Shown: positions 22,096 to 34,952 of the stretch, piece by piece
How the letters are laid out: the number at the start of each line of letters is the position of its first letter
Position numbering within the stretch: position 1 is the first letter of the stretch
Assembly: GCF_904849725.1 (NCBI RefSeq)
Contig: NC_058522.1
Coordinates: forward strand, 234,521,084 to 234,585,083
DNA: 64,000 bases
Origin: Hordeum vulgare subsp. vulgare
Lineage: Eukaryota > Streptophyta > Magnoliopsida > Poales > Poaceae
Direction: 5' to 3'
Position numbers and translations under genes: made by a program
The notes under the pieces: generated by a model
The model's input: the letters and a program-made list of their open reading frames with translations, nothing else
What the model was told of the DNA's origin: nothing
The model's database searches: none

Positions 22096-22911
22096 CTACT
22101 TCGGAACCACCTGAGTTGAGGGAGACGAACTGGACTCTCTAAAACGCTTCTTCGAATTCTCCACCCTGAGCAAAGTTGCCTCAGCCCTGAGAGCCATGTT
22201 ATAGAACTTATCAAACTCATCAGGATCGTGCAAGGCGAGGGCCAGCTGCAAGTCCTCTTTCAGACCACCTCTGAACTGATAGATCTTGCTCTTCTGATCT
22301 GGAATGTCCGGCAAGGCATATCGGGCCAACTCGTGGAACTTGACGTTGTACTTGTACACGGAGGAACCACCTTGCTTCAAGCGCGTGAACTTCTCACGCA
22401 TTTCTTCCACAAAGCTAGACGGGATATAGTGGGACCTGAAATCTCTGCAGAACTCATCCCAACTGATCAATCTGCCACCCCTGGAGTCCTTCAACTGCTG
22501 CCACCAAACTGCTACCTGCCCCTTGAGCTGAAATGTTGCAAACTTGACGAAGTCCTCTGGACGGACATTGCTGCACTCAAAGTGTTTGTTCATGTCCCGA
22601 ATCCAGTCCTCAGCGTCAAACGACTGATCAGATGATGTGAAGGTCTTCGGCTGGTTCGCCAGGAATTGACTCAGAGAGGCAAACTGATTAACACCATGGT
22701 TGAAATTGCCCTGCTGCTGATTTGTCCTCTCTTGCAATAGCCGGATTAACATCTGGGTGTTAGCATTTGTTGCAGCCATCACCGCTTGCCAAGCCTGTGC
22801 AGGAGGAGGCGGCAGCGGCGGAGGAGGCGGAGGGGGTGGTGGCGGAACATCAGCACCCTCACGACCCGGATTCTGATGAGTTGGTGGAGCCATCCTGAAG
22901 ACGGACAACAC
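22096..22911 (-). pseudogene. Gypsy gag (capsid part)
   Basis: The frame begins at the ATG at 22911 or, more likely, an internal ATG six codons later (22893, giving MAPPTHQNPG). A proline run is followed by the Retrotrans_gag domain: FDAEDWIRDMNKHFEC, KFATFQLKGQVAVWW and FCRDFRSHYIPSS, then KFTRLKQGGSSVYKYNVKF. Capsid proteins of this type build the virus-like particle. A TAG at 22096-22098 ends the open stretch before the zinc knuckle. The unusually long first open frame (271 codons) suggests this part has decayed least. Confidence 0.9.
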
Positions 22912-23937
22912 ATTAGACCAGAGAATAATATTGAAGGTAAAGCTGAATCAAAAGGCAGGAATATCTGAGCAAGAATATTAGCAATTGCACTCGAACAAAA
23001 TAGTAAGAATGCTTCTCAAAGTGACTGTCGACAAAATTCTGATTAAAGACCACTTGCAAACCAAGTATGAGCTAGAACTGCTCGGAACAAACGTATGACA
23101 GCGATTCCATTCGATATCTTCGTGGATAAGATCGCACGGGATCGAATTTACAGTAGCCATCCTGTGCAAGGCACTGCACACGACTTACGAAGCATCACCG
23201 AGTCGTAGCAAGCTACAAGGACTCTTTAAGACACAACGAGAACCACTTTAGGACGACCATGAACAAACGTACCCACTGAATGTCGAATCCCAACCTCACA
23301 ACATGCATTTGTCGGAAGATTGTCCTATAAGTCACTACTTGATATCCCACCTATTAATTCCCGAAATATCTGGTCATGCAGTCTGGTATACGGATACAAG
23401 GAGTAATATATCACACAACTCCAATACTAACCCGTCCAGTGTATCACATTCATCAACACATAACCAGAATCTCGGACCTTCACCTACTACAGACCCTCGT
23501 GATCACAACGATACAAAGTGTGGCGATACATCCTGAACTCTCTGCACCAGTACTTGAGAAGCCGGACTCCTCTCGTCACAACTAGTATTGAAGCAATTAC
23601 GAACATCCTCCGACCTGAGATACTAAGAAATCTGAATGACGGCGATGTGCACAAGAATCCCCTGGAGCTCAACTCCCCAGAAGAAATCAAGTCAGACAGG
23701 AGGCACCAAGACAGAACTCCGTCACATCGATATCATATAGATTTCAAAATACCCGCGTGATCCTATTTTTTTTGAGCGAGAAGAGGAGTAGAATTAAGAT
23801 TTCTTAAGTCGAAAACCTCACCAGAGCATAGAAGAGGAGAAAAAAGAAACCTACTCTCCGATATAACTAAGACTCAAAACATTTTACTAGACTCGACTCG
23901 GCCAAGTTCGATCACACAAAGGCTCCTATGGTCGTAA
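22912..23937 (-). other. Untranslated leader of the Gypsy element
   Basis: About 1 kb between the primer-binding site and gag with no convincing gene. It should contain the packaging signal and any splice acceptor, but I cannot place either with confidence. Confidence 0.6.
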
Positions 23938-23952
23938 GGCTCTGATTACCAA
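23938..23952 (-). promoter_or_regulatory. Primer-binding site of the Gypsy element
   Basis: The minus strand reads TTGGTAATCAGAGCC two bases after the LTR end. It resembles the initiator-Met tRNA site TGGTATCAGAGC with one extra A, so either a variant or another tRNA is used. Confidence 0.75.
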
Positions 23953-23954
23953 CT

Positions 23955-26900
23955 TGTAACGACTAAGATGCAGCCCTTTCCTATTTTGGAAGCGATGCCC
24001 CAAAAGGGAAAGAGGCGCATCTAAATGTTTCGTAAGCGAGATAATCATAACATTACATAACTGAAGAATGACAAGTAGGGCATACACTTGCCATCTGACA
24101 TAGTATAACATAAAGTTTACAGCCACACAATTATTCAGAGAATAGTTTAGTCCCACTATGGACAACATGAAACAAGTAAAAGAACTATGACATCCCACAT
24201 GCTGGCCCACGATCACGACCATGGCCTCGGTCCTCCGGATAGTTCACGTACAGTCGGTCAGACTCCTCATCGTACTTCCACTTCAGCTGGGTGCCATCAG
24301 GATCTCGTGCGCTGGGCAAACCTGTACCTGTTGGGGTGTTGTAGTAAGCTGTGAGCCACGGGGACTCAGCAATCGGATGACCTTGGTATCAAATCTAGTC
24401 AAGTTATTAGGTGAGGAAGGTTTAGTGTATGAGTTTGCAGCAACCTAAGCATATATGGTGGCTAACTTACAATGACCAGAGTAATTGATATGGTGGTCTA
24501 CACGAGCGGTCGAAGACTAGATGATCACTAAGTGATCCTGAACACCTCTTACGTCAAACATAACCCCACCGTGTTCCCAATCGAAGAGAGGTCTTCGAAG
24601 GAGACAGTAACGGTTACACACACAGTTGGCAATTTTATTAGAGTTACTTTAAGTTGTCTAGCACCGGATGTTAACAAATTATCCATGTTGCCACATAACC
24701 GCGGGCACGGCTTTCCGAAAGATTAAACCCTGCAGGGGTGCTCCAACTAGTCAATCACAAACTGCCACGGGCCGCAAAGTAATCCTCTATCATGAATCTC
24801 GTGATCTCGTCGGATTCCTTAGAGGAAAACCTCAACTTTGAGGAGACCCAAAGTTTCACCGGGATTCCTATACGCAAGATATATCACTAAGGTAAGACAA
24901 GTCTAGCAGGACCTCCCGTCGTGTTGACGACCCCGATAAGAGCCCCGTATCTCAGTCTCAGGACACGACGGATGAGCGATGGTTACTGCTGATGCAACAA
25001 AAGACCTTCCAACGGCGCCAGAAACACGTGGTGACGGGAGACTGTTCTTGTCTTGATTCTCCTCGGCAACGGCACCAGGAATCCTTCAGCTACGGCTACG
25101 CCTTTAGGGACTTCCTAGGCAAATATGCAAAGGATTTCCCCGTGGCCTTGGAGCCTTGCGTTGGTGTTTCCTCGAAGCGGAAAGGGTGATGTAGCGCAGT
25201 GGTGGTAAGTATTTCCCTCAGTTTTGAGAACCAAGGTATCGATCCAGTGAAGGAGTATCACAAGTTCCTGCACAAGCACAAAAAGCTTGCTCCCAACGCT
25301 ATGAAGGGGTTGTCAATCCCTTATAGATTGTTTGCCAAGTGAGAACTGAAAGCAACAAAGTAACAAAGCAAAGTAAAAGCGGAGGTGTAAACGATAGGTG
25401 TGAATAGATACGGGGGCAGTAGTGTTTACTAGTAGTTTCTCTCATGAAAGCAAGTAGACGGTGGGTGAACGAATTACTGTCGAGCAGTTGATAGAACCGC
25501 GCAAAGTCGTGACGTCATCTATGGCAATGATTATATCTATAGGCATCACGTCCAAAACAAGTAGACCGATACTTTCTGCACCTACTACTATTACTCCACA
25601 CGTTGACCGCTATCCAGCATGCATCTACTGTATTAAGTCCAAAAGAACAGAGTAACGCCTTAAGCAAGATGACATGATGTAGATGGACAATCTCATATCT
25701 ACGACAAACCCCACCTTGTTACCCTTGATGGCAACTACACGATGTGTGCCTTGCTGCCCCTACTGTCACTAGGAAAGGTCACCACACGGTAAGAACCCAA
25801 AACCAAGCACTTCTCCCATTGCAAGACTCATAGATCTAGTTGGCCAAACAAAACCCAAGATGCGAAGATCATGGAGAACTTTGTATTGAAGATCCAAGAG
25901 AGAGAAGAAGCCATCTAGCTACTAACTACGGACCCGTAGGTCTGAAGTGAACTACTCACGAGTCATTGGAGGGGCGATGATGTTGATGCAGAAGCCCTCC
26001 AACTCCAAAGTCCCCTGCGGCAGGGCATCGGGAAGGGTCTCTAGATGAGATCTTGCGGAAACGGAAGCTTGCGGCGGCGGAAAAGTGTTTTCGTGGACGC
26101 CGTGATTTTTTCTGGATTTTTAGGGAATATATAGGCCAAAGACCTAGGACAGGGGAGTGCCAGGGAGGCCACAAGCTTGGTTGCCGCGGCCTCCCCCCTG
26201 GCCGCGGAAATAGGGCTTGTGGGCTCCGTGTGGGCCCACTTGCTTGGCCCTCAAGCCTCCTGATCTTCTTCCGTTCTAGAAAAAAACATTTTGGGGATTT
26301 TATTCCGTTTGGACTCCGTTCCAAAATCATATCTGAAAAGAGTCAAAAACACAGAAAAAACAGGAACTGGCGCTTGGCACTGAGTTAATAAGTTAGTCCC
26401 AAAGAAGATATAAAAGGTAAACAAAACATCCAAAGTTGACAAGATAACAGCGTGAAACCATCAAAAATTATAGATACGTTTGAGACATATCAGTTACCAA
26501 GCCAAAACACCGAGTTGCCCCGGGGAGCGTAATAAGCTGCTCTGAGTTGGACCAACACTCATGAGGAGCACTAGCCCGGGTGTTGATTAAATCCTCGGGG
26601 TAGCTATTCCCTATGAAAATTATTATTAGTTGATTAGCAAATTTAAACCAATGTTGGGTCCTGCCGGACAAGCCTTAACACTACGCGATTTATCAAGGGG
26701 GTCCCCATAACAACCCCAAACGTGTTAGGAGCGATAAGTTATGGAATCAAACACCGGTAACTGAAACTAAGGCGACAATAACAAAACAAATCACCCAGCA
26801 AAAGGCTAGGCCTTCCGTCATTTACCAAGTATATATGTGCATTAATTAAATAGCAGTTTAAACATAATGATATCAAAATTACTCATGTTATCACATGAGA

Positions 26901-29900
26901 CAGTTGGCAACTGCAACTAGCAAAGCTATCCATTAGAAGTTGAGCAAGCCTACTTAGCCAAATAACATTAGCTAGGAGGGTAATGTGTTCGGGTTTCATG
27001 GAAATAACTGGAGGCATTATATCAAGTGGTAGGCAGCGGGCATATATCGAAGGAAACATGATTCTAAGCATAACAAAGCTAGATACGGTATCAAGGTCAC
27101 GGTCATCTTGCGTGTGAATTCTTCAGCTTGGAACTGCTCTTGATCTTCCTTCACGTACTCTCCAGAATCCACGTACTCGCTCTCCGATCTCGATGCTACC
27201 CATTATAAAATAACAGCCAATGAACACCAACACAACATGATGCAACAAACAATATGATGCATGAATGAAGAAGGAATCATGCATCACTATTCTAGTCACC
27301 TTCATATGCATTACTTGAGTTAATAGAATTCTGGACAGAACTTCATATTAAGTTATCTTGACATGCATGATGACGGCCTGAACATGTGCAACACGAGAAA
27401 ACGAAGCAAAAACATATAAAGAACGTAGAGAACGGAGCTACGGATCAACCGGAAACTACAAAACAAGATATGGAGTCCTACGGTTCAAATCAAACACAAG
27501 CACACTCCAATGGCACTCCTTTGGTGTTACCAGGTTTCCACATGATCAAACAATCAAATACAAATGGGGTGGTGCTTGGAAACACACCACACCATCAACA
27601 ATGCCCACACAAGCTTCAAAACAACTAAAACATGCAATATGTTTTTAACATCATCATAGCAGTTTGTCTACAACATTTAAAGTACCTACAACAACCCAAA
27701 TGAGCCAAACAAGATATGAGGCAAAAGCCATTCAAAAGGTCTACAAGCCTGTGCAAGAAGTTAATACAAAGGAGACACACATGAGCAGATCTACACGCAC
27801 TAACTTGGACAAAAAATTACAGATTCTGGGACTTAGTGAAAATCTCAGATTTTCACCAGCTGCTTATGCTTTGAAGTATTTTGGCAGCCTCCGAAATGAT
27901 ATCTATAGGAAGTGAATAAGCATGAAATTTAACAGGGAGCTAGACAAACACAAAATCTCACAAACTTTAGTTTGTTGCATGGGCTGATTCCCAACACATG
28001 AGCTTTTGCAACCAAATCAAGAAGGGAAGAAAATAACAGAAGATTCTCAGACTTTGTGAAAATCACAGATTTTCACAAAGCTGTCAGTTTCAGCCAAGTG
28101 TCAACTTTGGCAAGGAACAAAAGGTACATTCAAATTCCTATGAATAAAACAAAGACCCCATGTTGTAGAGGGGTTCACCCACTACTACTACATCAAGGAT
28201 TCATCCTCATAGGGTCAAAGCACCACATAATACAAAGCACTAAGCATGGCATCATGACAGAAAAATGACAGTTTATGAAGTTGCTCTAAAGTGAAATATG
28301 ATTGCACTAGTGGATTCCTGGGATGATTCTACCCCAAAAACATATAAAACACATGGGTACTTGCATGTAACATATAGGCACAAAGCTAGCTCGAAAAACA
28401 ACCCTTGGATCCAACAAGGCATGTAGGAACAATATCACATGTAAATTATCACTTGTAGCATCAACTACTCCTACATATGCACACACACAAGCCCATACAC
28501 CACTACATCACACCCTAGTGGCAAGAATGAGGGGTTAGCCCTCATGCACAAGTGCATATGTGCACTCATGCCCACACACACACATGCATTAGCACCTCTC
28601 ACATATGTGCTCACACCACACACACACCACAAGGTGCACATGAGGGGCGAGGCCCTCTTGCACATGTGCATATGTAACCATATGCGCACACACACACACT
28701 CACATATGTGCACATCTCACTCATGTGCACGCACACACATCCACACACATACACACACTCATATGCACATATACATACTAGTGCAAGCACACACTACATA
28801 TACCACTAGTGCACACACATGCACTTGCACACACACATACACACCATAGTATATATAGAAGGAAAACAAGCCAATCTTGCTGCCCAAGAAAAGGAATAGG
28901 ACAAAACAAAATGAACAAGGGACAAAAAATAAAAGGGGGAGTCTCTGGACTTGAACCCAAGACCCCCTGGTAACACCACCCTTCGGCTACCACCCTGCTA
29001 GCATTCTGCTTCTGCTCTATTAGGAGCAACAGAGCAGGTAAGGTATCACATGACGATGCTACACTAAAAATAAAAGAAAAAACAAAAGGGGGGAGTCGTC
29101 GGGGATTCGAACCCGCGACCTGTGGCACCAAGCCCACACAACAAACCAGCCGGGCTACGAACAAAGGCTTGACAGGGAGGGGGAAGGTGCTCTTTTGAGC
29201 ATCTTCCTCTGCTCCTACTGCACATATGCGGCGGCCAGAACAGGGGAGACCTCCCGGCGACACTCCGGTGACTCTAACACTACGACTACTACGACGCGGT
29301 GCACGGGAGAATGGGGAACCCATTCCCGCGCCAAACTCCACCGGAGATGGCCCGTGATGGCGACGCGATGGAGCGACTGCTACAGAACAGATGGAGCTCG
29401 ACGCCGGCGACCTACGGGCTCAGAGAGGGGGGACTAAGCGCGGGAAGAAGAGGAGAGGGAGGTGCTCACCCACAGAGGCTCGGAGGCGCGCTCGACGCCG
29501 AGGAGGAAGAGACGAGGCGACGCGGCGGCTCTGCTCCGCTCCGGCCTAACGAAGCCGTCATGGAGGGGGCAACAGAGATGGGAATCTGCCCTCCTAGCTC
29601 CGGGAACGGAACGTGGGAGGGTCCGCCATCCTCCCCGCATGCGCAAAACGTTGAGGAAGCGCCGACGACGAGGAAGAACAACGGTGAGGCGATGGCGCGC
29701 GGCTGCACTTCTCTGAACTTACCTCCCCTTTCTCTGATCTGACTACCGAGGGGAACAATGGAAAATAAAGAGGTGGCGGCGGCGAGGAGGGGGACGCGGA
29801 ACCCTTGGCGGAAGGGGCACGCACGCCGAGGTTAAATAGCCCTCGACGTCCGTGTACTCATGGCGTCGGGTGCCGATCTCTCTCTTGCGCTGACACTCTG

Positions 29901-30629
29901 TCTGTCGGGAGAAACAGGACGCCATCAGGGAGAAGAAGGAGAGGGAGATGGGCTGCACAGGGGGAGAGGAGAAGAGATGGGCCAGGAGGAAAACGAGGGA
30001 GCCAGCCCACGTGGCGCCAAATAGGAAAGAAATAAATCAAAAGGTTTTATCTTTTTAAAATACAATTTCAAAAAAATTCACACAACCACACAGGGGTTTG
30101 AAGAAAACAAACTAGAAGTATCTAGGGTATAAGAGAATTATGCCCTATTTAAATAAAATATAACACTGATTTTTGGAGCAACTATTTTAAATGCAAAAAC
30201 AGAATACCTATGCTGTTTTTGTATTTAAACTCCCATAACACTTAAGTTTTAAAAAACCCAAAACAATACCCCTCATGCTCAAGATAACACACTATAATAA
30301 CAACATTTTTAAAACAGGTTTTGAGGAAGTTAAAACATGAGCTCAAATAAATCATGGAGAATGGGTTTCTGAAACCTAGTTTGAAAAACAATCATAGTTT
30401 GAATCATAGCTTGGGATTCACCACCTCATCACATCAACACACACACTTGCACTCATCATGGATCAAACAACAACCACACAAAGGAAATGACATGAATTAA
30501 GTGAATGGCATGATGCAAAGGTGATGACATGAAATGACCACATGAAATGATAACTCCATAGCATTGAAATCATGATCCAAAATAGGAAAGGGTTCCACAA
30601 ATGGCAAGGGTTACATCTGGGGCATTACA
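23955..30629 (-). mobile_element. 5' LTR of the Gypsy element (right copy), carrying a solo LTR
   Basis: It adjoins the primer-binding site, so this is the 5' LTR. It matches the left LTR throughout (U5 hairpin 23966-24022, CA-rich tract about 28470-28850, tRNA-like modules about 28938-29165, donor 29717-29724, TATA 29832-29839). The exception is an extra 1.5 kb at 24987-26492 that has its own target duplication. Net length without the insert is about 5.16 kb, equal to the left copy. Confidence 0.93.
24987..26492 (-). mobile_element. Solo LTR nested in the Gypsy 5' LTR
   Basis: The plus strand starts TGCTGATGC and ends GACATATCA. Read on the minus strand it starts TGATATGTCTCAAACGTATC, a very common Triticeae LTR start that I do not assign to a named family. 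Perfect GTTAC duplications flank it (24982-24986, 26493-26497), and the left Gypsy LTR shows the empty site. A minus-strand TATA-like box lies at about 26127-26133. No internal region is present, so unequal recombination between two LTRs removed it. Confidence 0.93.
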
Positions 30630-30634
30630 CGACC

Positions 30635-30848
30635 GCACCACCGCTCCCTGTGTCACATTGATGCTGGACCAGAGCGAACGTGATTGATCACCCGAGCTGA
30701 CAATGAAGGAGAGTGCCAGCCGAGAGTGTTGCCCATGCCTGTTCAATATCGTAGATACATGACTTGACAAGACAATTATCTATGACATTCAAACCATCTA
30801 CCCTGTTTGTTCGCCCATAGACATTAAGCAGGCGTGACGCTGAGAAAC
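30635..30848. mobile_element. Middle piece of the interrupted unclassified element
   Basis: This continues 13025-13252 after the Gypsy insertion and runs up to a solo Angela LTR. No coding motif was seen. Confidence 0.4.
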
Positions 30849-32596
30849 TGTTGGGGAACGTTGCATGGGAAACAAAAAATTTCCTACCCACATGCAAGAT
30901 CTATCCATGGATATGTATAGCTACGAGAGGGGGAGTGCATCTACATAACCTTGTAGATTGCTAAGCGTAAGCGTTACGAAACACGGTTGATATATTCATA
31001 CGTCTTCGCAATCCAATCACGATCCGTCCTGATCTAGCGCTGAACATACGACACCTTCACGTGCAACACGCGTACATCTCGATGACGTCTCCGCCTCGTC
31101 GATCCAGCGAGCGAGGGCGGAGTAGTAGATGAGTTCTCCGGCAAGTATGGTGGCGGTGGTGGTGGAGCAATCTAAGCAGGGCTTCGCCAAGCGCTACCGC
31201 AGATGCGATCGGAGGAGAAAACGATCTTGGGATAGAGGGAGGGCTGCACCTATGGCTTGGGGTGCGGTTGCCCTCCCTCTCCCTCTCTATTTATAGGAGG
31301 AGGGGGTTGGTAGGGCGCCGTACCTAGCCCCTCCTCCAAGGGAGGGCTGGCTGGCCAAGGGGGAGGAGTCCTCCTCCCACAAGGAAGGTAGGCGTCCTAA
31401 GCGAGGAGTCCCTCCTCGCCAAGGCACCTGCCCACCTACCATTTGGGTGCATGGGCCCTTAGGGGTGGGGTGCCCAACCCATCAGGGGCTAGTGCCCCTC
31501 CCTCTTCAGCGCATGTGCCCTCGGGGTGGGTGGACTCCTCGATGGACCCTTGGAACCCTTTCGATACTCTGGGTACAATAACGAAAATAACTGAAACTTT
31601 TAGGAATGTAAATACCACTTCCCTGTATATAAATCTTTACCTCCATACCATTCCAGAACTTCTCGCGACGTCTGGATCTCATCCGGGTTTCCGAACAATA
31701 TTCACTCACCAACATATATAACTCAACAAATACTATATCGTCACCCAACGTTAAGCGTGTGGACCCTATGGGTTCGAGAATCATCTAGACATGATCGAGA
31801 CACCTCTCTAGTGAATAACCAATAGCGGGACCTAGATGCCCATATTGGTTCCTACATATTCCACGAAGATCTTTATCGGTCGAACCAAGATGTCAAGTAT
31901 TCAATCAATCCCGTATGCAGTTCCCTTTGTCCATCGGTATGTTACTTGCGTGAGATTCGATCATCAGTATCTCCACACCTAGTTCAATCTCATTACCGGC
32001 AAGTCTCTTTACTCGTTCTATAATACAAGATCCCTAGTCATATTTCTTGGAAGCTTCTTGTGATGCTATATTACCGAGAGGGTCCAAAGACACCTCTCCA
32101 TCACACGGAGTGACAAATCCCAGTCTCGATCCATGCCAACCCAATAGTCACCCTCGGAGATACCTGTAGAGCACCTTTATGATCACCCAATTATGAAGTG
32201 ACATTTGATACACATAAAGCATCCCTTCGGTTTAAGGGAGTTGCATGATCTCATGTTCATAGGAACAAATACTTGACATGAAGAAAACAATGACAATAAA
32301 CTAATACGATCGAATGCAATGCTTACGGTTGGGTCTTGTCCATCACATCATTATCTTAATGATGTGATCCCGTCATCAAATGAAAATTCATGTCTATGGT
32401 CAGGAAACTTTGACCATCTTCGATCAACGAGCTAGTCTAGTAGAGGCTTACTAGGGACACGATGTTGTCTATGTATCCACACATGTATCTGAGTTTCCGA
32501 TCAATACAATTCTAGCATGGATAATAAACGATTATCATGAACAAGGAAATATGATAATAAACACTTTATTATTGCCTCTAGGGCATATCTCCAACA
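30849..32596 (-). mobile_element. Solo LTR of an Angela/BARE1-type Copia
   Basis: The plus strand begins TGTTGGGGAACGTTGC and ends GGCATATCTCCAACA, the Angela ends in reverse. Flanking pentamers GAAAC (30844-30848) and CAAAC (32597-32601) match at four of five bases. A minus-strand TATAAATA is at 31288-31295. No internal region adjoins it, so it is a solo LTR. At 1748 bp it is the normal family length. Confidence 0.92.
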
Positions 32597-32927
32597 CAAA
32601 CCCACTTCGACGCCCAGACTGAAATAACCCACCGCTTGGCCCGACTGGTCACCGTTCTTTATATGTGGCCACACCTGAAATTATCAAAGCCGCACCACAT
32701 GTGCTTCCGTTCCTCCTTTGTGCACCAAGTTCCCCATGACCATGATCTCTAGAGTGATGTAATTGAGCCTCTCATCGGAGCAAAAGTAGGAGTTAGACAA
32801 CCTTTGCAGCGAGCTGGCAGGACCAGTTTGCTCACGGGGAGCTGAGCAACGACGACCTGATAATGTAAGAGGCTTCTGACGATGAGTCGGTCCCCCACTC
32901 ACGCTTGTCCATGTCGGCTTCACCATG
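32597..32927. other. Right piece of the interrupted unclassified sequence
   Basis: This continues 30635-30848 after the solo LTR and ends where a Sirevirus LTR starts. I saw no gene and no clear terminal inverted repeat. Confidence 0.35.
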
Positions 32928-33978
32928 TGAAAGCACATATGCTCCCTTGGTGGTTTTGATAATTCATAACAACATACATTGTCTCTTGGACTAATAGTAT
33001 GACCTAGTTTATTTCAGATATAGTCCATAGAGAGGATTGGCTAAGGATTGTGAGGAGAATCCCTAAGGAAAGAAGAAGGAATAGGATCGGCAAAACTTCA
33101 AGCTTCAAGACTCTGAATTTTACTTTATGTCATAAATCACTTTGAGTCCATTGAAAAGCCAATACTATTAAAAGGGGATGAGTAGCCACCAAAAATACTC
33201 ACCTATTCTCCGAAAAATATTTTTGTCCAAAGCCAAACGTCAAAATTTGGTGACACCAACAATTCCCATTCGGATCCACTGAGTTTTACCCTAGATAGAA
33301 GCCAAGCAAAACCCTAGCATCTCAGTACTACCAATATTCCATTTGGTGCAACCAAAACCAGTGACCAACTTTCTGTTAACCAATTTCTTAAAATTGGTCC
33401 AATCGAGTTTGAGAAATCGGTGACACCGAGACTTGGTAACTGCCTAGGTCACCCGTATAGTTACCACCGAGATTTATATTTCGGTCTCATCGAAAAGGCC
33501 AAAGTTGCCAAATTTTGCACTAGTCGGTGCAACTGAGTTTTTACTTTGGGTTCAGCGAGCTGGGCAATAATTTTGTAACGATTGGATTTTTGGAGATGCC
33601 TATATATACCCCTCCATAAACTCTCACTCGCAAGAGAAGCACTCAGAACATACACCCACTTGCCATATCCAATTTTCTGAGACAAAGCCACCTACTCATG
33701 TGTTGAGATCAAGATATTCCATTCCTACCATATGAAACTTGATTTCTAGGCTCCCCAAGTTGCTTTCCACCAAATCAATCTCTACTACCAAAGCTAAATC
33801 TGTGAGAGTGATTGAGTGTTGAGGAGGCTATCTTTTTAAGCACAAGAGCAAGGAGTTCATCGTACTACCACATCTATTACCTTTTGGAGGGTGGTGCCGC
33901 CTAGATTGGTTAGGTGTCGCTTGGGAGCATCCTTCTTCGTGATTCTGGAGTTGAACCAAGAAGTTTGTAAGGGAAAGG
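32928..33978 (+). mobile_element. Truncated plus-strand Sirevirus LTR
   Basis: It starts TGAAAGCACATATGC, the same terminus seen in reverse at the ends of S1 and S2. It contains CGGTG/CACCG motifs (about 33420-33530), a TATATATA at 33601-33608 and the usual leader. It stops at AAAGG (33974-33978), where a minus-strand element of the same family begins. Comparison with 41475-42613 shows it is cut inside the LTR, about 500 bases short of the expected end. Confidence 0.85.
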
Positions 33979-34952
33979 TGTAGGATCGAAAGTACGTCTA
34001 GAGGGGGGGGGGTGATTAGACTACTTGACAACATAAAAACTTAGCCTTTTCCAATTTTTAGTGTGGGCCAGTTTTAGCAATTATGACTAGTCAAGTACAC
34101 TCTACACATGCACATCTAAGAGTATATAGCAACGGAAAGTACAACATGCAAGTGTAAAGTAAGGAAGGGTAGGGATATAGAACACATGAGATTGACACGA
34201 CGATTTTTGCCATGGTTCTGATAGGTGGTGCTATCGTACGTCCATGTTAGTGGAGACTTCAACCCACGAAGGGTAACGGCTGCGAGAGTCCACGGAGGGC
34301 TAGAAATCAAGTTTCAAATGATTGGATTGGAAAATCTTGATCTGAACACATGAGTTGGTGGCTCTCTCACAAAAATGAATTTGTCAATGAAGTGTGTGTT
34401 ACGAGTGCTTCCTCTATGAATGAGAGGTAGGTGGAGGGGTATATATAGGCATCACCCAAAATCCAACCGTTACACCTAAAGTAACCAACTCAGTGACACC
34501 GAAGTTACAAACTCGGTGGTACCGACTTGCTCAAAATGGGCAACTTTTGAATCTCGTTGGAACCAATATACACAACTCGGTAGACCCAAAAATGCGGCTA
34601 ACAGTCAGATGACCCAACTGAGTGTCACCGATATTCAAACTTGGAAATTCTGATTTTGTGTACAATAGAAGGTTGGCCACCTAAAATCGGTAGCACCTCA
34701 TCCCCTTTTAATAATATTAGCTTTCTTATGGAGTCGAATGTGATTTCTCACAAAGTGTAAAATGAAGAGTCTTCTTGCTTGAAGCTTTAGCCAATCTTAT
34801 TTATTCCTTCATCAAGGGGCATCTCCACATAAACTTTTAGCCAATGCATCTTTTAAACTTTTCTTATATATACTTGGATAAGATCATTAGTCCAATGATG
34901 CATATGTTGTGATAAATTATCAAAACCACTTTAGGGAGCAATTGTGCTTTCA
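33979..34952 (-). mobile_element. 3' LTR of S1 with an internal deletion
   Basis: On the plus strand it runs from TGTAGGATCG to TTGTGCTTTCA. It keeps the TATA box (34440-34447, minus strand) and CGGTG/CACCG motifs, but lacks about 200 bases between GTAGCACC and TCATCCCC that the S1 5' LTR has. Length is 974 bp. Confidence 0.88.
34440..34447 (-). promoter_or_regulatory. TATA box of the S1 3' LTR
   Basis: TATATATA is preceded in element orientation by CGGTG/CACCG motifs starting about 45 bases away. The same arrangement is seen in S2 (59257-59264). Confidence 0.65.

Larger units (their letters stand above)
13253..30629 (-). mobile_element. Complete Ty3/Gypsy retrotransposon (minus strand) with 5-bp target duplication
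   Basis: The two LTRs (13253-18413 and 23955-30629) share termini: on the plus strand TGTAA-(T/C)-GACTAAGATG at the left and GGGTTACATCTGGGGCATTACA-type ends at the right. They flank a 5.5-kb internal region read on the minus strand. A perfect CGACC duplication sits outside both ends (13248-13252, 30630-30634), so the insertion is a single event. In element order there is 5' LTR, primer-binding site, gag, zinc knuckle, protease, RT, RNase H, integrase with a chromodomain-like tail, polypurine tract and 3' LTR. The 17.4 kb total includes a 1.5-kb solo LTR in the right LTR. Integrase follows RT, which is the Gypsy order. All coding parts lie in one frame but have nonsense changes. Confidence 0.95.

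Noticed and set aside
29195..29437. Similar Arg/Thr-rich ORF in the right LTR
   Set aside because: Same reason: chance ORF in CpG-rich LTR sequence antisense to the promoter leader.
13025..32927. A complete named DNA transposon made of the three pieces around the Gypsy and Angela insertions
   Set aside because: Only the left terminus looks like an inverted repeat end; no matching right end was found, so class and limits stay open.
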